Assembly: GCA_902778265.1 (NCBI GenBank)
Contig: CACYXI010000029.1
Coordinates: 1-32,017, forward strand
Source of the DNA: an uncultured Bacteroidales bacterium
Lineage (GTDB): Bacteria; Bacteroidota; Bacteroidia; Bacteroidales; Bacteroidaceae
Direction: 5' to 3'
Length of the DNA stretch: 32,017 bases
Position 1 is the first letter of the stretch, and every line of letters begins with the position of its first letter. Shown in pieces: positions 1 to 9,093 of this stretch. Under the pieces are notes generated by a model, which saw nothing but the letters and a program-made list of their open reading frames with translations, did not search any database and had not been told where the DNA came from. The translations under genes and the position numbers were made by a program.

Positions 1-1127
1 AGACGAGCCTGGATGAGCTGATACTTGATTTCGCAGCTCTTCATGCAAGAAGAACATGTGTTACCACAGTGGAAGCCCATGTAGAGGTCCTTGAGGTCAG
101 CACCAGCGAGGTTTGCACCAGCAGGGATAACGTCAGCAGGAACTGAGTTGTTGATATCAAGGAGAGTTGCTGGCTTCTCAGAAGCGCACTCTGCCATGTA
201 CTCAGAGAGAGCACCGTAGAGGTCAACCTCACATGCTACTGGAATACCACGGCCTGTGAGACGTGAGTTAACGTAGCAAGGCTCGAACTCGAAGATAGGC
301 TGCCATGCTGGCCAGCACTTGTTTGCGAATACTGCGAACTTTGAGCCACCCTTGTTGGTGTCGTACCAGTCAAGGAGGGTAACCTCAAGCTGTGCCATCT
401 TGTTGATGATTTCTGGATACTTGTTGCCCTTGCCAAGCTCAGCTTCCATATCCTTAGCAACAGCCTCGATCTCAGCCTGCTTACCTGGCTTGCTTGTGAT
501 CTCGTCGAATGCCTTCTTGAGGTCGAGCTCAGAATTCTCCTGAACCTCGATGCCGAGATCATACATTGGCTGGATAGGTGCGTTACAAGCGAGGAAGTCC
601 CAAGGACGTGGACCGAAACCGATAACCTTGAGGTTCTTAACGCCGATAACTACGCGAGCGATGTTACGGAAATCAGCGAGCTCCTTAACGCCCTCCTCTG
701 GAGTTACGTTTGGATACTCTGGGATATATACCTTGAGGCGACGGAGACCTACGTTGTAAGAGAAGTTGAGGACACCACAGAGAGCGTCACCGCGGTCGTT
801 AGCGAGGTTAGCCTTGCCTTCCTCCTTAGCAGCGAGAACCATAGCAGGACCATCGAACTTCTGAACAAAGAGAGTTGTTGGACCCTCTGGACCGAAGTTG
901 CCGAGGAACATACATACAGCGTTGATGCCGTTTTCCTTAGCCCAATCAAGAGCCTTGTAAGTGTCAACGTCGTTCTCGATAACTACTGGGCAATCATATA
1001 CTTCAGGAAGAGCTGCCTTCTTAACCTCTGCCATGAGGGCAGCGAGGCGAGCCTTTGTAAGGGAAGCTGGGAAACAGTCGCGGCTAACGCCTACGATACC
1101 AAGCTTTACTACTGGTTGATTAATCAT
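1..1127 (-). CDS. L-fucose/L-arabinose isomerase family protein (3' end outside window)
   Basis: The reverse strand reads open from an ATG at 1127 to the window edge, giving 375 codons without a stop. The N-terminus MINQPVVKLGIVGVSRDCFP, later segments such as CMFLGNFGPEG, IGFGPRPWDF and FHCGNTCSSC, and the overall composition fit the L-fucose/L-arabinose isomerase superfamily found in Bacteroidetes, cytosolic ketol isomerases that convert an aldose to a ketose. The C-terminal domain with part of the metal site lies beyond position 1, so the substrate cannot be assigned and no symbol is given. The start is supported by a consensus promoter about 90 nt upstream on the same strand. Codon use is strongly biased toward a few codons, suggesting high expression. 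It is divergent from the hybrid sensor kinase at 1616. Family assignment is from recognition of the protein, not from a search. Confidence 0.78.
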   Translation of the reverse strand, partial: MINQPVVKLGIVGVSRDCFPASLTKARLAALMAEVKKAALPEVYDCPVVIENDVDTYKALDWAKENGINAVCMFLGNFGPEGPTTLFVQKFDGPAMVLAAKEEGKANLANDRGDALCGVLNFSYNVGLRRLKVYIPEYPNVTPEEGVKELADFRNIARVVIGVKNLKVIGFGPRPWDFLACNAPIQPMYDLGIEVQENSELDLKKAFDEITSKPGKQAEIEAVAKDMEAELGKGNKYPEIINKMAQLEVTLLDWYDTNKGGSKFAVFANKCWPAWQPIFEFEPCYVNSRLTGRGIPVACEVDLYGALSEYMAECASEKPATLLDINNSVPADVIPAGANLAGADLKDLYMGFHCGNTCSSCMKSCEIKYQLIQAR

Positions 1128-1219
1128 ACTTTTGTTTAGTTGAATTTTTTGTTATAAGTCGTTAATGTTTATTATAGGCTAATAAAATCCACCAACGGCA
1201 GAAAAGCCGAGGTTGGATG

Positions 1220-1250
1220 CAAAAGTACATATTTCCCGTGAAATAACAAA
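1220..1250 (-). promoter_or_regulatory. Bacteroidetes-type promoter for the isomerase-like gene
   Basis: Read on the minus strand, TTTG (1250-1247) is followed after 19 nt by TACTTTTG (1227-1220), an exact match to the Bacteroidetes -33/-7 consensus. Predicted transcription start is near 1213, leaving a leader of roughly 85 nt before the ATG at 1127. Confidence 0.75.
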
Positions 1251-1340
1251 ACTTTTCGTCATTTTTTATGAAAAAATTACAAAAAAAAATTATCTTCAGT
1301 GCCTTACTTAACTTTTTTTGCGAAAAACATACAAGAAAGT

Positions 1341-1371
1341 TTTGTGGTTTCAGGAAAAATAACTACTTTTG
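1341..1371 (+). promoter_or_regulatory. Bacteroidetes-type promoter for the hybrid sensor kinase
   Basis: TTTG at 1341-1344, a 19-nt spacer, then TACTTTTG at 1364-1371 match the Bacteroidetes housekeeping promoter. Transcription should begin near 1377, giving an unusually long leader of about 240 nt before the likely start codon at 1616. The promoter is divergent from the one at 1220-1250. Confidence 0.72.
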
Positions 1372-1423
1372 CAGAAAAGAAATAACTTACTCGTTTCGCA
1401 AGCTAAACTTGTAAGGAGTAATA

Positions 1424-1551
1424 AGGAGTACAAGGAGTTCAAGGAGTACAAGACGAATGACATGAGTGCTCAACCTTCAACGTCAATTACTATCGTCTTG
1501 TACTACTTTAGCGACTTTAGGAGCGTCACTCCTTGAACTCCTTGTACTCCT
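1424..1551 (+). repeat. Nested inverted repeat in the long leader of the sensor kinase
   Basis: A perfect 24-nt inverted repeat pairs 1424-1447 with 1528-1551; each arm iterates the word AAGGAGT or its complement ACTCCTT. An inner 11-nt inverted repeat pairs 1446-1456 with 1493-1503. A competing short hairpin (AGGAG/CTCCT) can form at about 1519-1533 using the right arm. The structure lies wholly between the predicted transcription start and the start codon, so it would be in the mRNA. The iterated AGGAG word also appears at 1411-1430. Confidence 0.75.
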
Positions 1552-1615
1552 CAAACGAAGCAATCTGAAAAAATGTAACCGTCTTAACCCTATAATCATG
1601 ATGTCTGAAATAACT

Positions 1616-4483
1616 ATGAAAAGGATTCTATATACACTTATTTTCCTGTTCATAGGTCTAAATATCACAGCAAAGCCAAAGAAAGTGGTTCGCGTCGGAT
1701 GGTACGAGTCTGCATACAACAGTACAGACCGCTTTGGTCGCCGTTCCGGTTATGCCTATGAATATCAGCGCAAGATAGCAGCCTATACAGGATGGACATA
1801 CGAATACGTGGAGGGTAGTTGGCACGAACTGATGCTAAAGCTCCAAAAAGGTGAGATTGATCTGCTCTCGGATGTCTCATACACTCCTGAGCGTGCCAAG
1901 AACATGCTCTTCTCCACATTGCCTATGGGTAGTGAGGAGTACTATATCCTTATAGATAATACATCTACCGTTGTCAATCCAGAGGACATCACCTCTCTAA
2001 ATGGAAAACGCATAGGCATCAATGCCGGTAGCATACAGGAGTCTATCTACGAGCGATGGGCAAGTGAGAACGGCATCAAGGCTAATGTGGTGAGAATCGA
2101 CGGACAGGAGCGCGACTTTGCCGAATATCTGCTCAATGGCGAGATGGATGCTGTGGTGAGCGTGTCGGCCATAGACCATAACCTTAATAATTGCATCCCA
2201 GTAGCTATCATCGGTTCATCCGATTTCTATTTCGTAATCAACAAGTCACGGCAGGATCTGAGAATTGAGCTTGACAATGCCATGCGTCAGATTCAGCATA
2301 ACAACATGCACTACAACCGACTGCTCAGCGAGAAGTACATGGCTAACTCGGGCAGTTTCCATAGTCTGTCGGCAAGGGAGGCAGAATGGGTGCGTCATCA
2401 TGGAGCCATACGTGTGGGCTATCGTGACAGCTACCTCCCATTCTGTGGTACCGATAATAAGACTGGTGAGGTTGACGGACTTCTCAAAGACTTTATCTCC
2501 GTTACCTCCAATATGGTGAAGAATGCCGACATACGCTTCGAGGCAACACCATATCCCACAACCGATGCTCTCGTTGCTGCCCTGAAGAACAAGGAGATAG
2601 ACTGTATCTTCCCTATCTGTCTCGGACTGTATGATGCCGAGATGCTGGAAGTGCTGCTCACCGATCCTGTGGTGGATATAGAGGAACAGCTCGTGGTGCG
2701 TAAGGCTGATTATGCCGACTTCGATGTAACCGATGCCAAGCGCATTGCCATCAATGCAAGCAACCCAAGTCATGCCTCTATCGTCAGAGAGCAGTTCCCC
2801 GACTGGGAGCTCGTACCTTTCCGCACTCCCGAGCAATGCCTCGAGGCGGTAAGCAGCGGTAAGGCTGACTGTATGCTTGTAAGCAACTATCGCTATGGCG
2901 TGATGCTCCGTATCTTTGAGAACCACGGACTCGTAACCATATCTACGGGCAACACCATGAACCTCATGTTCGCCGTGCTGCCTGAGAACACCTATTTATA
3001 TTCCATCATCGGCCGCCTCACCAATATGATGTCGTCTGCCGAAATCCATTCATCGCTTACTAAGCACACACAACTCGATGCGCAGATCACCATAACCGAC
3101 TTCATACGTACCCACATGGGCGTATTTCTGTTCTGCATCGCCATCGTCATAGCCATCATCTGCGTGCTCCTCGCCAAGAGTCTGTCGTCAATGCGCCGCA
3201 CCAAGCAGCTCAACCGCGAACTCAAGACCCACCAGATGCAGCTCTCTGATGCTTACGAAGATCAGAAAGACCACCTCGTGGAAATCTCTGCCCTCAATGC
3301 CGAACTGGAATGGGCCAAGACACAGGCAGAGGCGGCAAGTAGTGCCAAGACCTCGTTCCTATTTAATATGTCGCACGACATACGCACGCCTATGAATGCC
3401 ATCATCGGTTTCCGCGACCTTTTAGAGAAGCATATCGACGAGCCAGAGCGACGTGCCGACTACCTCCGTAAGATCAAGGATGCGAGTCGTGTGCTGCTCT
3501 CCATCATCAACAACGTGCTCGAGATGGCACGAATAGAGAAAGGTACCGTGATTGTGGAAGAGACGGCATGGAATGCCAAGAACTTCAACGACACACTCTT
3601 TAACGTGTTTACCGAGATGATGACGGCAAAAGGCATCACCTTCACCCGCGAGATCAACGTCATTCACCCCAACGTATATTGCGACCCTACCAAGTTGCGC
3701 GAGGTGTTCATCAACATACTTTCAAATGCCTATAAATACACCAACTCTGGCGGTAAAGTACACATGTCATTGCGCGAGATACCGAGCAACCGCGAGGGAT
3801 GGGCGCTCTACGAGACCACCATCTCCGACACGGGCATGGGTATGTCCGAAGACTTCATTCCGCAGATATTTGATGAGTTCTCACGCGAGAACACCACTAC
3901 CGCCAACAAGATTGAGGGGACTGGTCTCGGAATGCCTATCGTGAAGCGACTCGTGGAACTGATGGACGGTACCATCCGCGTTTCCAGCGTAAAGGGTGTA
4001 GGCTCTACCTTCATCGTCACTCTCCCACATCGCATTTCCGAAGAGGCGAGCGAGGAGATGCCACCTGTTGCCGAAGCCGACGAGAGCGTATTCAAGGGCA
4101 AGCGCATACTTCTTGCCGAGGACAACGACCTCAATGCCGAGATAGCAGGCGAGATTCTATCGTCTGCCGGCTTCATAGTGGAGCGTGCGGAAGACGGAAT
4201 AATCTGCGTGGAGAAGATAGAGGAAGCCCAGCCGCACTACTACGACCTCGTGCTTATGGATATACAGATGCCACGCATGGACGGCTATCAGGCAACCACC
4301 GCCATACGCAATCTTGCTGACGAAGCAAAGGCAAACATCCCAATCATTGCCATGACAGCCAATGCCTTTGAAGAAGACCGTCGCAAGGCTCTCAGCATAG
4401 GCATGAACGGACACATGGCAAAGCCTATCGACGTTGCCGAACTGCTCCGCGCACTCGCCGGAGTGCTTCAGGCGAAAAAGTGA
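1616..4483 (+). CDS. Hybrid sensor histidine kinase/response regulator with two periplasmic solute-binding domains
   Basis: This membrane sensor of 955 aa (from ATG 1616) senses a ligand in the periplasm and phosphorylates itself. ATG 1616 is chosen over the longer frame from 1466 because it starts a clean signal peptide (MKRILYTLIFLFIGLNITA); ATG 1601 is an alternative. Two SBP_bac_3-like domains follow (about residues 22-250 and 258-480), then a membrane helix at about 501-525, a short coiled coil, a HisKA domain with the phosphoacceptor His587 in NMSHDIRTPMNAIIG, a HATPase domain (about 690-805, with DTGMGM and GTGLGM) and a C-terminal receiver domain with acidic pair E835/D836 and phosphoacceptor Asp882 in LMDIQMP. 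It has the BvgS layout without an HPt domain and, unlike the Bacteroides HTCS family, without an AraC-type DNA-binding output. The partner regulator is not in the window. It lies upstream of the TonB receptor locus but with its own 3' hairpin. Confidence 0.92.
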   Translation: MKRILYTLIFLFIGLNITAKPKKVVRVGWYESAYNSTDRFGRRSGYAYEYQRKIAAYTGWTYEYVEGSWHELMLKLQKGEIDLLSDVSYTPERAKNMLFSTLPMGSEEYYILIDNTSTVVNPEDITSLNGKRIGINAGSIQESIYERWASENGIKANVVRIDGQERDFAEYLLNGEMDAVVSVSAIDHNLNNCIPVAIIGSSDFYFVINKSRQDLRIELDNAMRQIQHNNMHYNRLLSEKYMANSGSFHSLSAREAEWVRHHGAIRVGYRDSYLPFCGTDNKTGEVDGLLKDFISVTSNMVKNADIRFEATPYPTTDALVAALKNKEIDCIFPICLGLYDAEMLEVLLTDPVVDIEEQLVVRKADYADFDVTDAKRIAINASNPSHASIVREQFPDWELVPFRTPEQCLEAVSSGKADCMLVSNYRYGVMLRIFENHGLVTISTGNTMNLMFAVLPENTYLYSIIGRLTNMMSSAEIHSSLTKHTQLDAQITITDFIRTHMGVFLFCIAIVIAIICVLLAKSLSSMRRTKQLNRELKTHQMQLSDAYEDQKDHLVEISALNAELEWAKTQAEAASSAKTSFLFNMSHDIRTPMNAIIGFRDLLEKHIDEPERRADYLRKIKDASRVLLSIINNVLEMARIEKGTVIVEETAWNAKNFNDTLFNVFTEMMTAKGITFTREINVIHPNVYCDPTKLREVFINILSNAYKYTNSGGKVHMSLREIPSNREGWALYETTISDTGMGMSEDFIPQIFDEFSRENTTTANKIEGTGLGMPIVKRLVELMDGTIRVSSVKGVGSTFIVTLPHRISEEASEEMPPVAEADESVFKGKRILLAEDNDLNAEIAGEILSSAGFIVERAEDGIICVEKIEEAQPHYYDLVLMDIQMPRMDGYQATTAIRNLADEAKANIPIIAMTANAFEEDRRKALSIGMNGHMAKPIDVAELLRALAGVLQAKK

Positions 4484-4616
4484 AAAAAGTGAAGAGTTAA
4501 GAGTGAATAGTGAAGAATTTAAATTACTATTATATTGCGGAAAGCAGATTAACAGCCATTAAAACTGCAATACAAATTTAAATTTTTCACTCTTCACTTT
4601 TCACTCTTCACTTTTC
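4483..4616. repeat. Long imperfect hairpin of GTGAAGAGT words between kinase and TonB receptor
   Basis: Left arm about 4483-4525 iterates GTGAAGAGT-type words; right arm about 4574-4616 holds the reverse complement (TTCACTCTTCACTTTTCAC). The arms match over roughly 40 bp with a few mismatches around a 48-nt loop. The left arm overlaps the last codon and stop of the kinase gene. It could act as a transcript end or mRNA stabiliser. Confidence 0.7.
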
Positions 4617-4662
4617 TAATGAAAAAATCGTCTTTTTCTTTCTCGTTTTGTAATATTTTCTG

Positions 4663-4670
4663 TACTTTTG
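4663..4670 (+). promoter_or_regulatory. Candidate -7 box upstream of the TonB receptor
   Basis: TACTTTTG matches the Bacteroidetes -7 element. The -33 TTTG is not at the ideal distance (a TTTG sits only 12 nt upstream), so the promoter is weaker than those near 1220-1371. A start near 4677 would place the first in-frame TTG (4675) outside the message and supports GTG 4708 as the start codon. Confidence 0.45.
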
Positions 4671-4707
4671 CATCTTGTTAATAAAGAACGGAAAATATTT
4701 CAAAAAC

Positions 4708-7698
4708 GTGAAAAAATATTTATGTATAATAGCCTGCATGATGACGGCAGGAATACAGAATGTAGAAGCACAGGATTATTTCTCCTCCGCCTCTGATTTC
4801 GCACGTCTGTATGTAGGTGAGGTAGAGCCACAATACCAGGTTGCATTGTGGCAAGACATTCCGTATTACAACGGCACTACAAATACGTATAAGGGCCGCA
4901 TCTGCTATTATGGTGTGGTCTATGAAGATGTGCGGTTACGCTTCGACCAGTTGAAACAACAAGTCATAGTACTATCGCCTGTGGGCAACGTATATTGTCT
5001 GCCAGAGCAAGAGCATATAGAGTGGTTCGAGATGGACGGTCGCAGATACGTGCGCGATCCCGAGGACAATTCGCGATATGCAGCCCTGCTTTGCGATGGC
5101 ACTACTAATGGTGTGCGTCTTTACCATAGTGTATGGAAAGCATATAAAGGTGAAAGTCCCTTTGGAAAGAAATACCTCAAGGTTCTCAGCATCAGCGAAC
5201 ACTATTCTCTCGTAACTCCCGACGGGAAAGTTCACCACGTAAAGAATGCTTCTGACGTGACAAATCTCTTCCCTGACCAGAAAACGCAGATAAGGCAGTT
5301 CGTTAAGCAGAACAGACTCTCGTTCGGAAAAGGAGAGAGAGGGGGGAATCTAAAGAAGGTGATAGGAAGCTTACAGCCCCTACCCCCTACCCTTCTCCCG
5401 CTCGGAGAAAGGGAGCAAGTTAGTAATGCGCCATCACGAGCTAAGGAAAAAGTTGTAGCTACATCTACTAACACCAAACAGCCAACACCCAACAACCAAC
5501 AACCATCACCTATCACCTATCACCCAATTATGGGCATCCCCGTCCTTGATTCCGTGCTTGTGGCATCCCCCTCTTCTTCACGCGCTAAGACATACATAGT
5601 GCCTGGTGTGAAGAAGGCGAAGGCGAGTGTGGCCGATGATCAGGAACTTGACGAGATTGTTGTACTGGGTGGTCGTCCGTCGGCTGTGAGAAGCACGATA
5701 ATGGGTTCAGAGAAATTCAAGCCCCAGTTGCTGAAGAACATACCGTCTGCCTTTGGTGAGTCGGACATCATGAAGATTGTGCTCACATTGCCTGGTGTTA
5801 CCTCCGTCGGCGAGGCATCGAGCGGATATAATGTGCGAGGTGGTGCTACCGACCAGAACCTCATCCTCTTCAACGGCGGTACTGTGTATAATCCATCGCA
5901 TCTGTTCGGGCTCTTCACTTCCTTCAACTCTGATGCCGTTGAGGATGTTGAGCTGTTCAAGTCGAGTATCCCTGCTGAATATGGAGGTAGGATAAGCAGC
6001 GTACTAAAGGTTACATCCAAGGAAGCCAACATGCAGAAGTTCACTGGTTCGGCAAGTATCGGTGTGCTTACCAGTAAGGCGAATCTTGAGATTCCTGTCG
6101 TTAAGGATCATGTGTCGCTGCTGCTTAACGGTCGTACCACTTACAGCGACTGGATACTAAACGAGCTGCCTGAGAAGAGTGGCTACAAGAACGGTTCTGC
6201 CAATTTCTACGACTTTGGCGGCGTGCTTACATGGAAGCTCAACAGTATGCACCGATTCAAGCTGTATGGATATTGGAGCAATGATAAGTTCTCGTTCAGC
6301 TCGCAGGATAACTACGGCTACCTGAACCGTAACATATCTGCCGAGTGGCGCTCTATCCTGAATGAGAAGATAACTGCCACGGCTTCTGCCGGACTTGATC
6401 ATTACGACTATTTCAATGAGGATAAGGCGACACCGTCAATGGCTGCCCGACTGAGTTTCGGAATAGACCAGTTCTGGGCAAAGATGCATCTACGTCAGCG
6501 TTTGTCTGAAAAGCAGGTGCTCTCCTACGGACTCACCACGCAGTATTATGATGTTCAGGCAGGCGAGTATGAGCCAGTTGGTGAAGAGTCGTGCATAATG
6601 GAAGATCATCTGCAGAAAGAGAAGGCATTGGAGAGTTCCGTCTATGCCGATTATGAACATACTTTTTCTGAAAGGCTGTCGGTTTCCGCCGGACTACGCT
6701 ACTCCATGTTCAATACGCTCGGTCCTCGCGACGTGAACCGTTACAATGACGAAGAGCTGCCGTCAGAGGGAAGTCTGTTGGAAACACGTCGCGAGACTGG
6801 TATCATCAATACATATCATGCCCCGGAGATACGATTGTCGGCACGCTATACCCTAAGGGAAAACCTTGCGCTGAAGGCTGGATTCAACACCATGCACCAG
6901 TATATCCACAAGGTATCAAATACGTCTATTATGTCGCCTACTGACATCTGGAAGCTCTCCGACCTTAACATAAAGCCTCAGAATGGTTGGCAGGTGGCTA
7001 CTGGTATCTATCACGAAACGGCAAACAAGGACTATGAGCTTTCGGCAGAGGTCTATTACAAGCATATTGGCGATTATCTCAACTACCGCAGCTCTGCCGT
7101 ACTGCTTATGAACCACCATCTTGAAACTGACGTTATCTCCACCAAGGGACGTGCCTACGGCATTGAGTTTCAGGCTAAGAAGCCTATCGGCAAGGTGAAC
7201 GGATGGGTGAGCTACACATACTCGCGCTCACAGCTCCGTCAGGACGATAAGAGGGTGGCAACGCCATTGAACAACGGCGACTGGTATCCTTCTGAATACG
7301 ACCATCCTCACGAGGTCAAGGCGGTGCTCAACTTCAAGTTTACGGAGCGATACAGCTTCTCAAGCAACTTCAACTATGCCACAGGTCGCCCAACGACCGT
7401 ACCTGCTGGCAAGTACTACGACTTCCGTAATCAGAAGCTCATGCCATACTATACCGACCGCAACACATATCGCATACCCGACTATATGCGTCTCGACCTT
7501 GCGTTCAACATAGAGCCTACGCATAAGCTCACCTCCTTCCTGCATACCTCCTTCTCCATTGGCGTGTATAATGCCTTTGCCCGAAAGAATGCCTACAACG
7601 TCTATTATGTCACCGAGGAAGATAAGACAAAAGGCTATAAGCTCTCCGTGTTTGGCACCGCCATTCCATACGTATCACTAAATATCCGATTCAACTAA
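4708..7698 (+). CDS. TonB-dependent receptor with extended N-terminal domain
   Basis: An outer-membrane beta-barrel transporter of 996 aa, energised by TonB. The start chosen is GTG 4708 because it gives an immediate signal peptide (MKKYLCIIACMMTAGIQNVEA). Residues about 22-200 form an extra periplasmic N-terminal region not recognised with certainty. A low-complexity linker rich in P, N, Q and T (about 206-273) follows. The plug domain runs from about 320 to 440 with the segments GYNVRGGATDQNLILFNGG and PAEYGGRISSVLKV, and the rest is a 22-strand-type barrel ending in an aromatic-rich C-terminus (SLNIRFN). The next gene, 10 nt downstream, is a DUF4249 lipoprotein, the common partner of this receptor type, so the two are probably co-transcribed. 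Substrate is unknown. The linker coincides with interspersed-repeat DNA (separate entry). Confidence 0.9.
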   Translation: MKKYLCIIACMMTAGIQNVEAQDYFSSASDFARLYVGEVEPQYQVALWQDIPYYNGTTNTYKGRICYYGVVYEDVRLRFDQLKQQVIVLSPVGNVYCLPEQEHIEWFEMDGRRYVRDPEDNSRYAALLCDGTTNGVRLYHSVWKAYKGESPFGKKYLKVLSISEHYSLVTPDGKVHHVKNASDVTNLFPDQKTQIRQFVKQNRLSFGKGERGGNLKKVIGSLQPLPPTLLPLGEREQVSNAPSRAKEKVVATSTNTKQPTPNNQQPSPITYHPIMGIPVLDSVLVASPSSSRAKTYIVPGVKKAKASVADDQELDEIVVLGGRPSAVRSTIMGSEKFKPQLLKNIPSAFGESDIMKIVLTLPGVTSVGEASSGYNVRGGATDQNLILFNGGTVYNPSHLFGLFTSFNSDAVEDVELFKSSIPAEYGGRISSVLKVTSKEANMQKFTGSASIGVLTSKANLEIPVVKDHVSLLLNGRTTYSDWILNELPEKSGYKNGSANFYDFGGVLTWKLNSMHRFKLYGYWSNDKFSFSSQDNYGYLNRNISAEWRSILNEKITATASAGLDHYDYFNEDKATPSMAARLSFGIDQFWAKMHLRQRLSEKQVLSYGLTTQYYDVQAGEYEPVGEESCIMEDHLQKEKALESSVYADYEHTFSERLSVSAGLRYSMFNTLGPRDVNRYNDEELPSEGSLLETRRETGIINTYHAPEIRLSARYTLRENLALKAGFNTMHQYIHKVSNTSIMSPTDIWKLSDLNIKPQNGWQVATGIYHETANKDYELSAEVYYKHIGDYLNYRSSAVLLMNHHLETDVISTKGRAYGIEFQAKKPIGKVNGWVSYTYSRSQLRQDDKRVATPLNNGDWYPSEYDHPHEVKAVLNFKFTERYSFSSNFNYATGRPTTVPAGKYYDFRNQKLMPYYTDRNTYRIPDYMRLDLAFNIEPTHKLTSFLHTSFSIGVYNAFARKNAYNVYYVTEEDKTKGYKLSVFGTAIPYVSLNIRFN
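5325..5527. repeat. Interspersed repeat DNA inside the TonB receptor coding sequence
   Basis: Two repeat types lie in frame here. At about 5325-5415 are G- and C-runs that fold back, including CCCTTCTCC...GGAGAAAGGG. At about 5470-5525 is an array of CAACACCCA/CATCACCTAT words. The same CACCCAACACC words recur inside aroA (about 11835-11860) and porX (about 17073-17105). They encode residues ~206-273, a linker between the N-terminal domain and the plug. Confidence 0.65.
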
Positions 7699-7708
7699 GC
7701 TGCTCATT

Positions 7709-8866
7709 ATGAAACTGAAACACTATATACATTTCGTGCTCTGCCTACTCATAGGCACAACTATGCTGACTGGCTGCATTGAGGAGTTCGAAGCTGATCT
7801 TCCTGAAGAAGAGACCGACCTGCTCGTAGTGGAAGGTACGATACACTCTTACTTGAATACCTTCACCCTCTCCCGTTCGCTGGGCATCAATTCCGATGTT
7901 GATCCGAAGATGATAAGGGGGGCAAGGGTATCGGTTCAGGGAACCGACGGCTCCGTCATTCAGTGTTGGGATATGGACGACGGACAATACTTCTGTTGGA
8001 TAGACTCCCTGTCGCCCGACGTGAAATACTATCTGCATATCGAGACTGATGCGGAAGTGTATGAGTCTGAGCCACAGAAGCCTCTGCCTACCGAGCAGAT
8101 AGCCGATGTAAGCGGTATGCAGCCCACACCTTATAGTGACATCGACATACTCGTAACGCCCGAAGAGCCGTTTGATGCCAATAAAACGAACTACTACTCA
8201 TGGTCCTACGAAGAGACATGGGAGGTGCAGCCCGAGGTCAGGACAACCATTGTATTCGACATGGATCTACGAAAACCCGTGTACGACGCAGATCAGTTCC
8301 CATATCGTGGATGGAAGGACGGAAGCAGCAAGACGATAATGGTAGGCTCAAGCAAGAACTACGAGGGGCAGCACATCCGTCGGTTCAAAATCTACGACAT
8401 TGGTCGCAGCAACGAGCGTATATACTATAGGTATAGCGCTAACTTAGAGCAACGCGCCATTACGAGGGCGGAATATGAGTACGAGCTTGCCCGCCGTCAG
8501 GCTGGCACTGAGATGGGCGGTCTGTTCACCCCCCTGCCGTCTGCCCTCCCCTCCAACATCCATTGCGTTACGTCTAAGAAACGTGTAATAGGATTCGTGG
8601 GATGCTCCATGAACGTGAGCTACCACAGATTCTTCCTCGATGCTCCCGACTACTCCATCGACCACAAGAGACCTGATCTCCTCCTAAAATTTGAAGATTG
8701 TGATGAGCAGTTTTGCTGTGATATGGTAAATAAAGGATTGTACTTGTGCCAATGGAACGATAACCGTATGTCGCCTGGTGGCACACTCAACACGTCATGG
8801 GCAACGGAGCGTAATCTCGACGTCCGTTTGCAAGGTGCATATATTGAGGAACCGTATTTTTGGTGA
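7709..8866 (+). CDS. DUF4249 family outer-membrane lipoprotein
   Basis: A 385-aa protein with a lipoprotein signal peptide; the lipobox MLTGC places the lipidated cysteine at residue 23. The N-terminal segment LLVVEGTIHSYLNTFTLSRS and the following beta-rich sequence fit DUF4249, a Bacteroidetes family of secreted lipoproteins almost always encoded next to a TonB-dependent receptor with a long N-terminus. The stop of the receptor and this ATG are 10 nt apart, so they are likely one operon. By analogy with SusD-type partners it may sit on the receptor surface, but no function has been shown for the family as far as I know, and I infer only a role in the receptor's task. Confidence 0.85.
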   Translation: MKLKHYIHFVLCLLIGTTMLTGCIEEFEADLPEEETDLLVVEGTIHSYLNTFTLSRSLGINSDVDPKMIRGARVSVQGTDGSVIQCWDMDDGQYFCWIDSLSPDVKYYLHIETDAEVYESEPQKPLPTEQIADVSGMQPTPYSDIDILVTPEEPFDANKTNYYSWSYEETWEVQPEVRTTIVFDMDLRKPVYDADQFPYRGWKDGSSKTIMVGSSKNYEGQHIRRFKIYDIGRSNERIYYRYSANLEQRAITRAEYEYELARRQAGTEMGGLFTPLPSALPSNIHCVTSKKRVIGFVGCSMNVSYHRFFLDAPDYSIDHKRPDLLLKFEDCDEQFCCDMVNKGLYLCQWNDNRMSPGGTLNTSWATERNLDVRLQGAYIEEPYFW

Positions 8867-8870
8867 TTAC

Positions 8871-9085
8871 GAATTAAGGTTATTTACTATTTGCTATTTA
8901 CTATTTAACTATTTACTATGTACTATTTATGTACTATTTCCTATCGCGATAGGCATTTACTATTTGTGATTGGCGTAAAATAGTAAATCAACCAAATAGT
9001 AAATAAATAGTAAATCTGTAAATAGTAAATTATACTCGGTAAATAGTAAATTAAACTCGGTAAATAGTAAATCTGTAAATAGTAC
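8871..9085. repeat. Array of ATTTACTATTT words and complements around a 14-bp palindrome
   Basis: The left half (about 8871-8939) iterates ATTTACTATTT and the right half (about 8978-9085) iterates AAATAGTAAAT, at least six times. Between them lies the perfect palindrome CCTATCGCGATAGG (8940-8953). The whole intergenic gap can fold into a long hairpin. The same word family fills the gaps at 18045-18190 and, in part, 20644-20680. Confidence 0.8.
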
Positions 9086-9093
9086 ATAAAAAA

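Noticed and set aside
1466-1615. N-terminal extension of the hybrid kinase
   Set aside because: It is encoded by the inverted-repeat leader and precedes a clean signal peptide starting at 1616.
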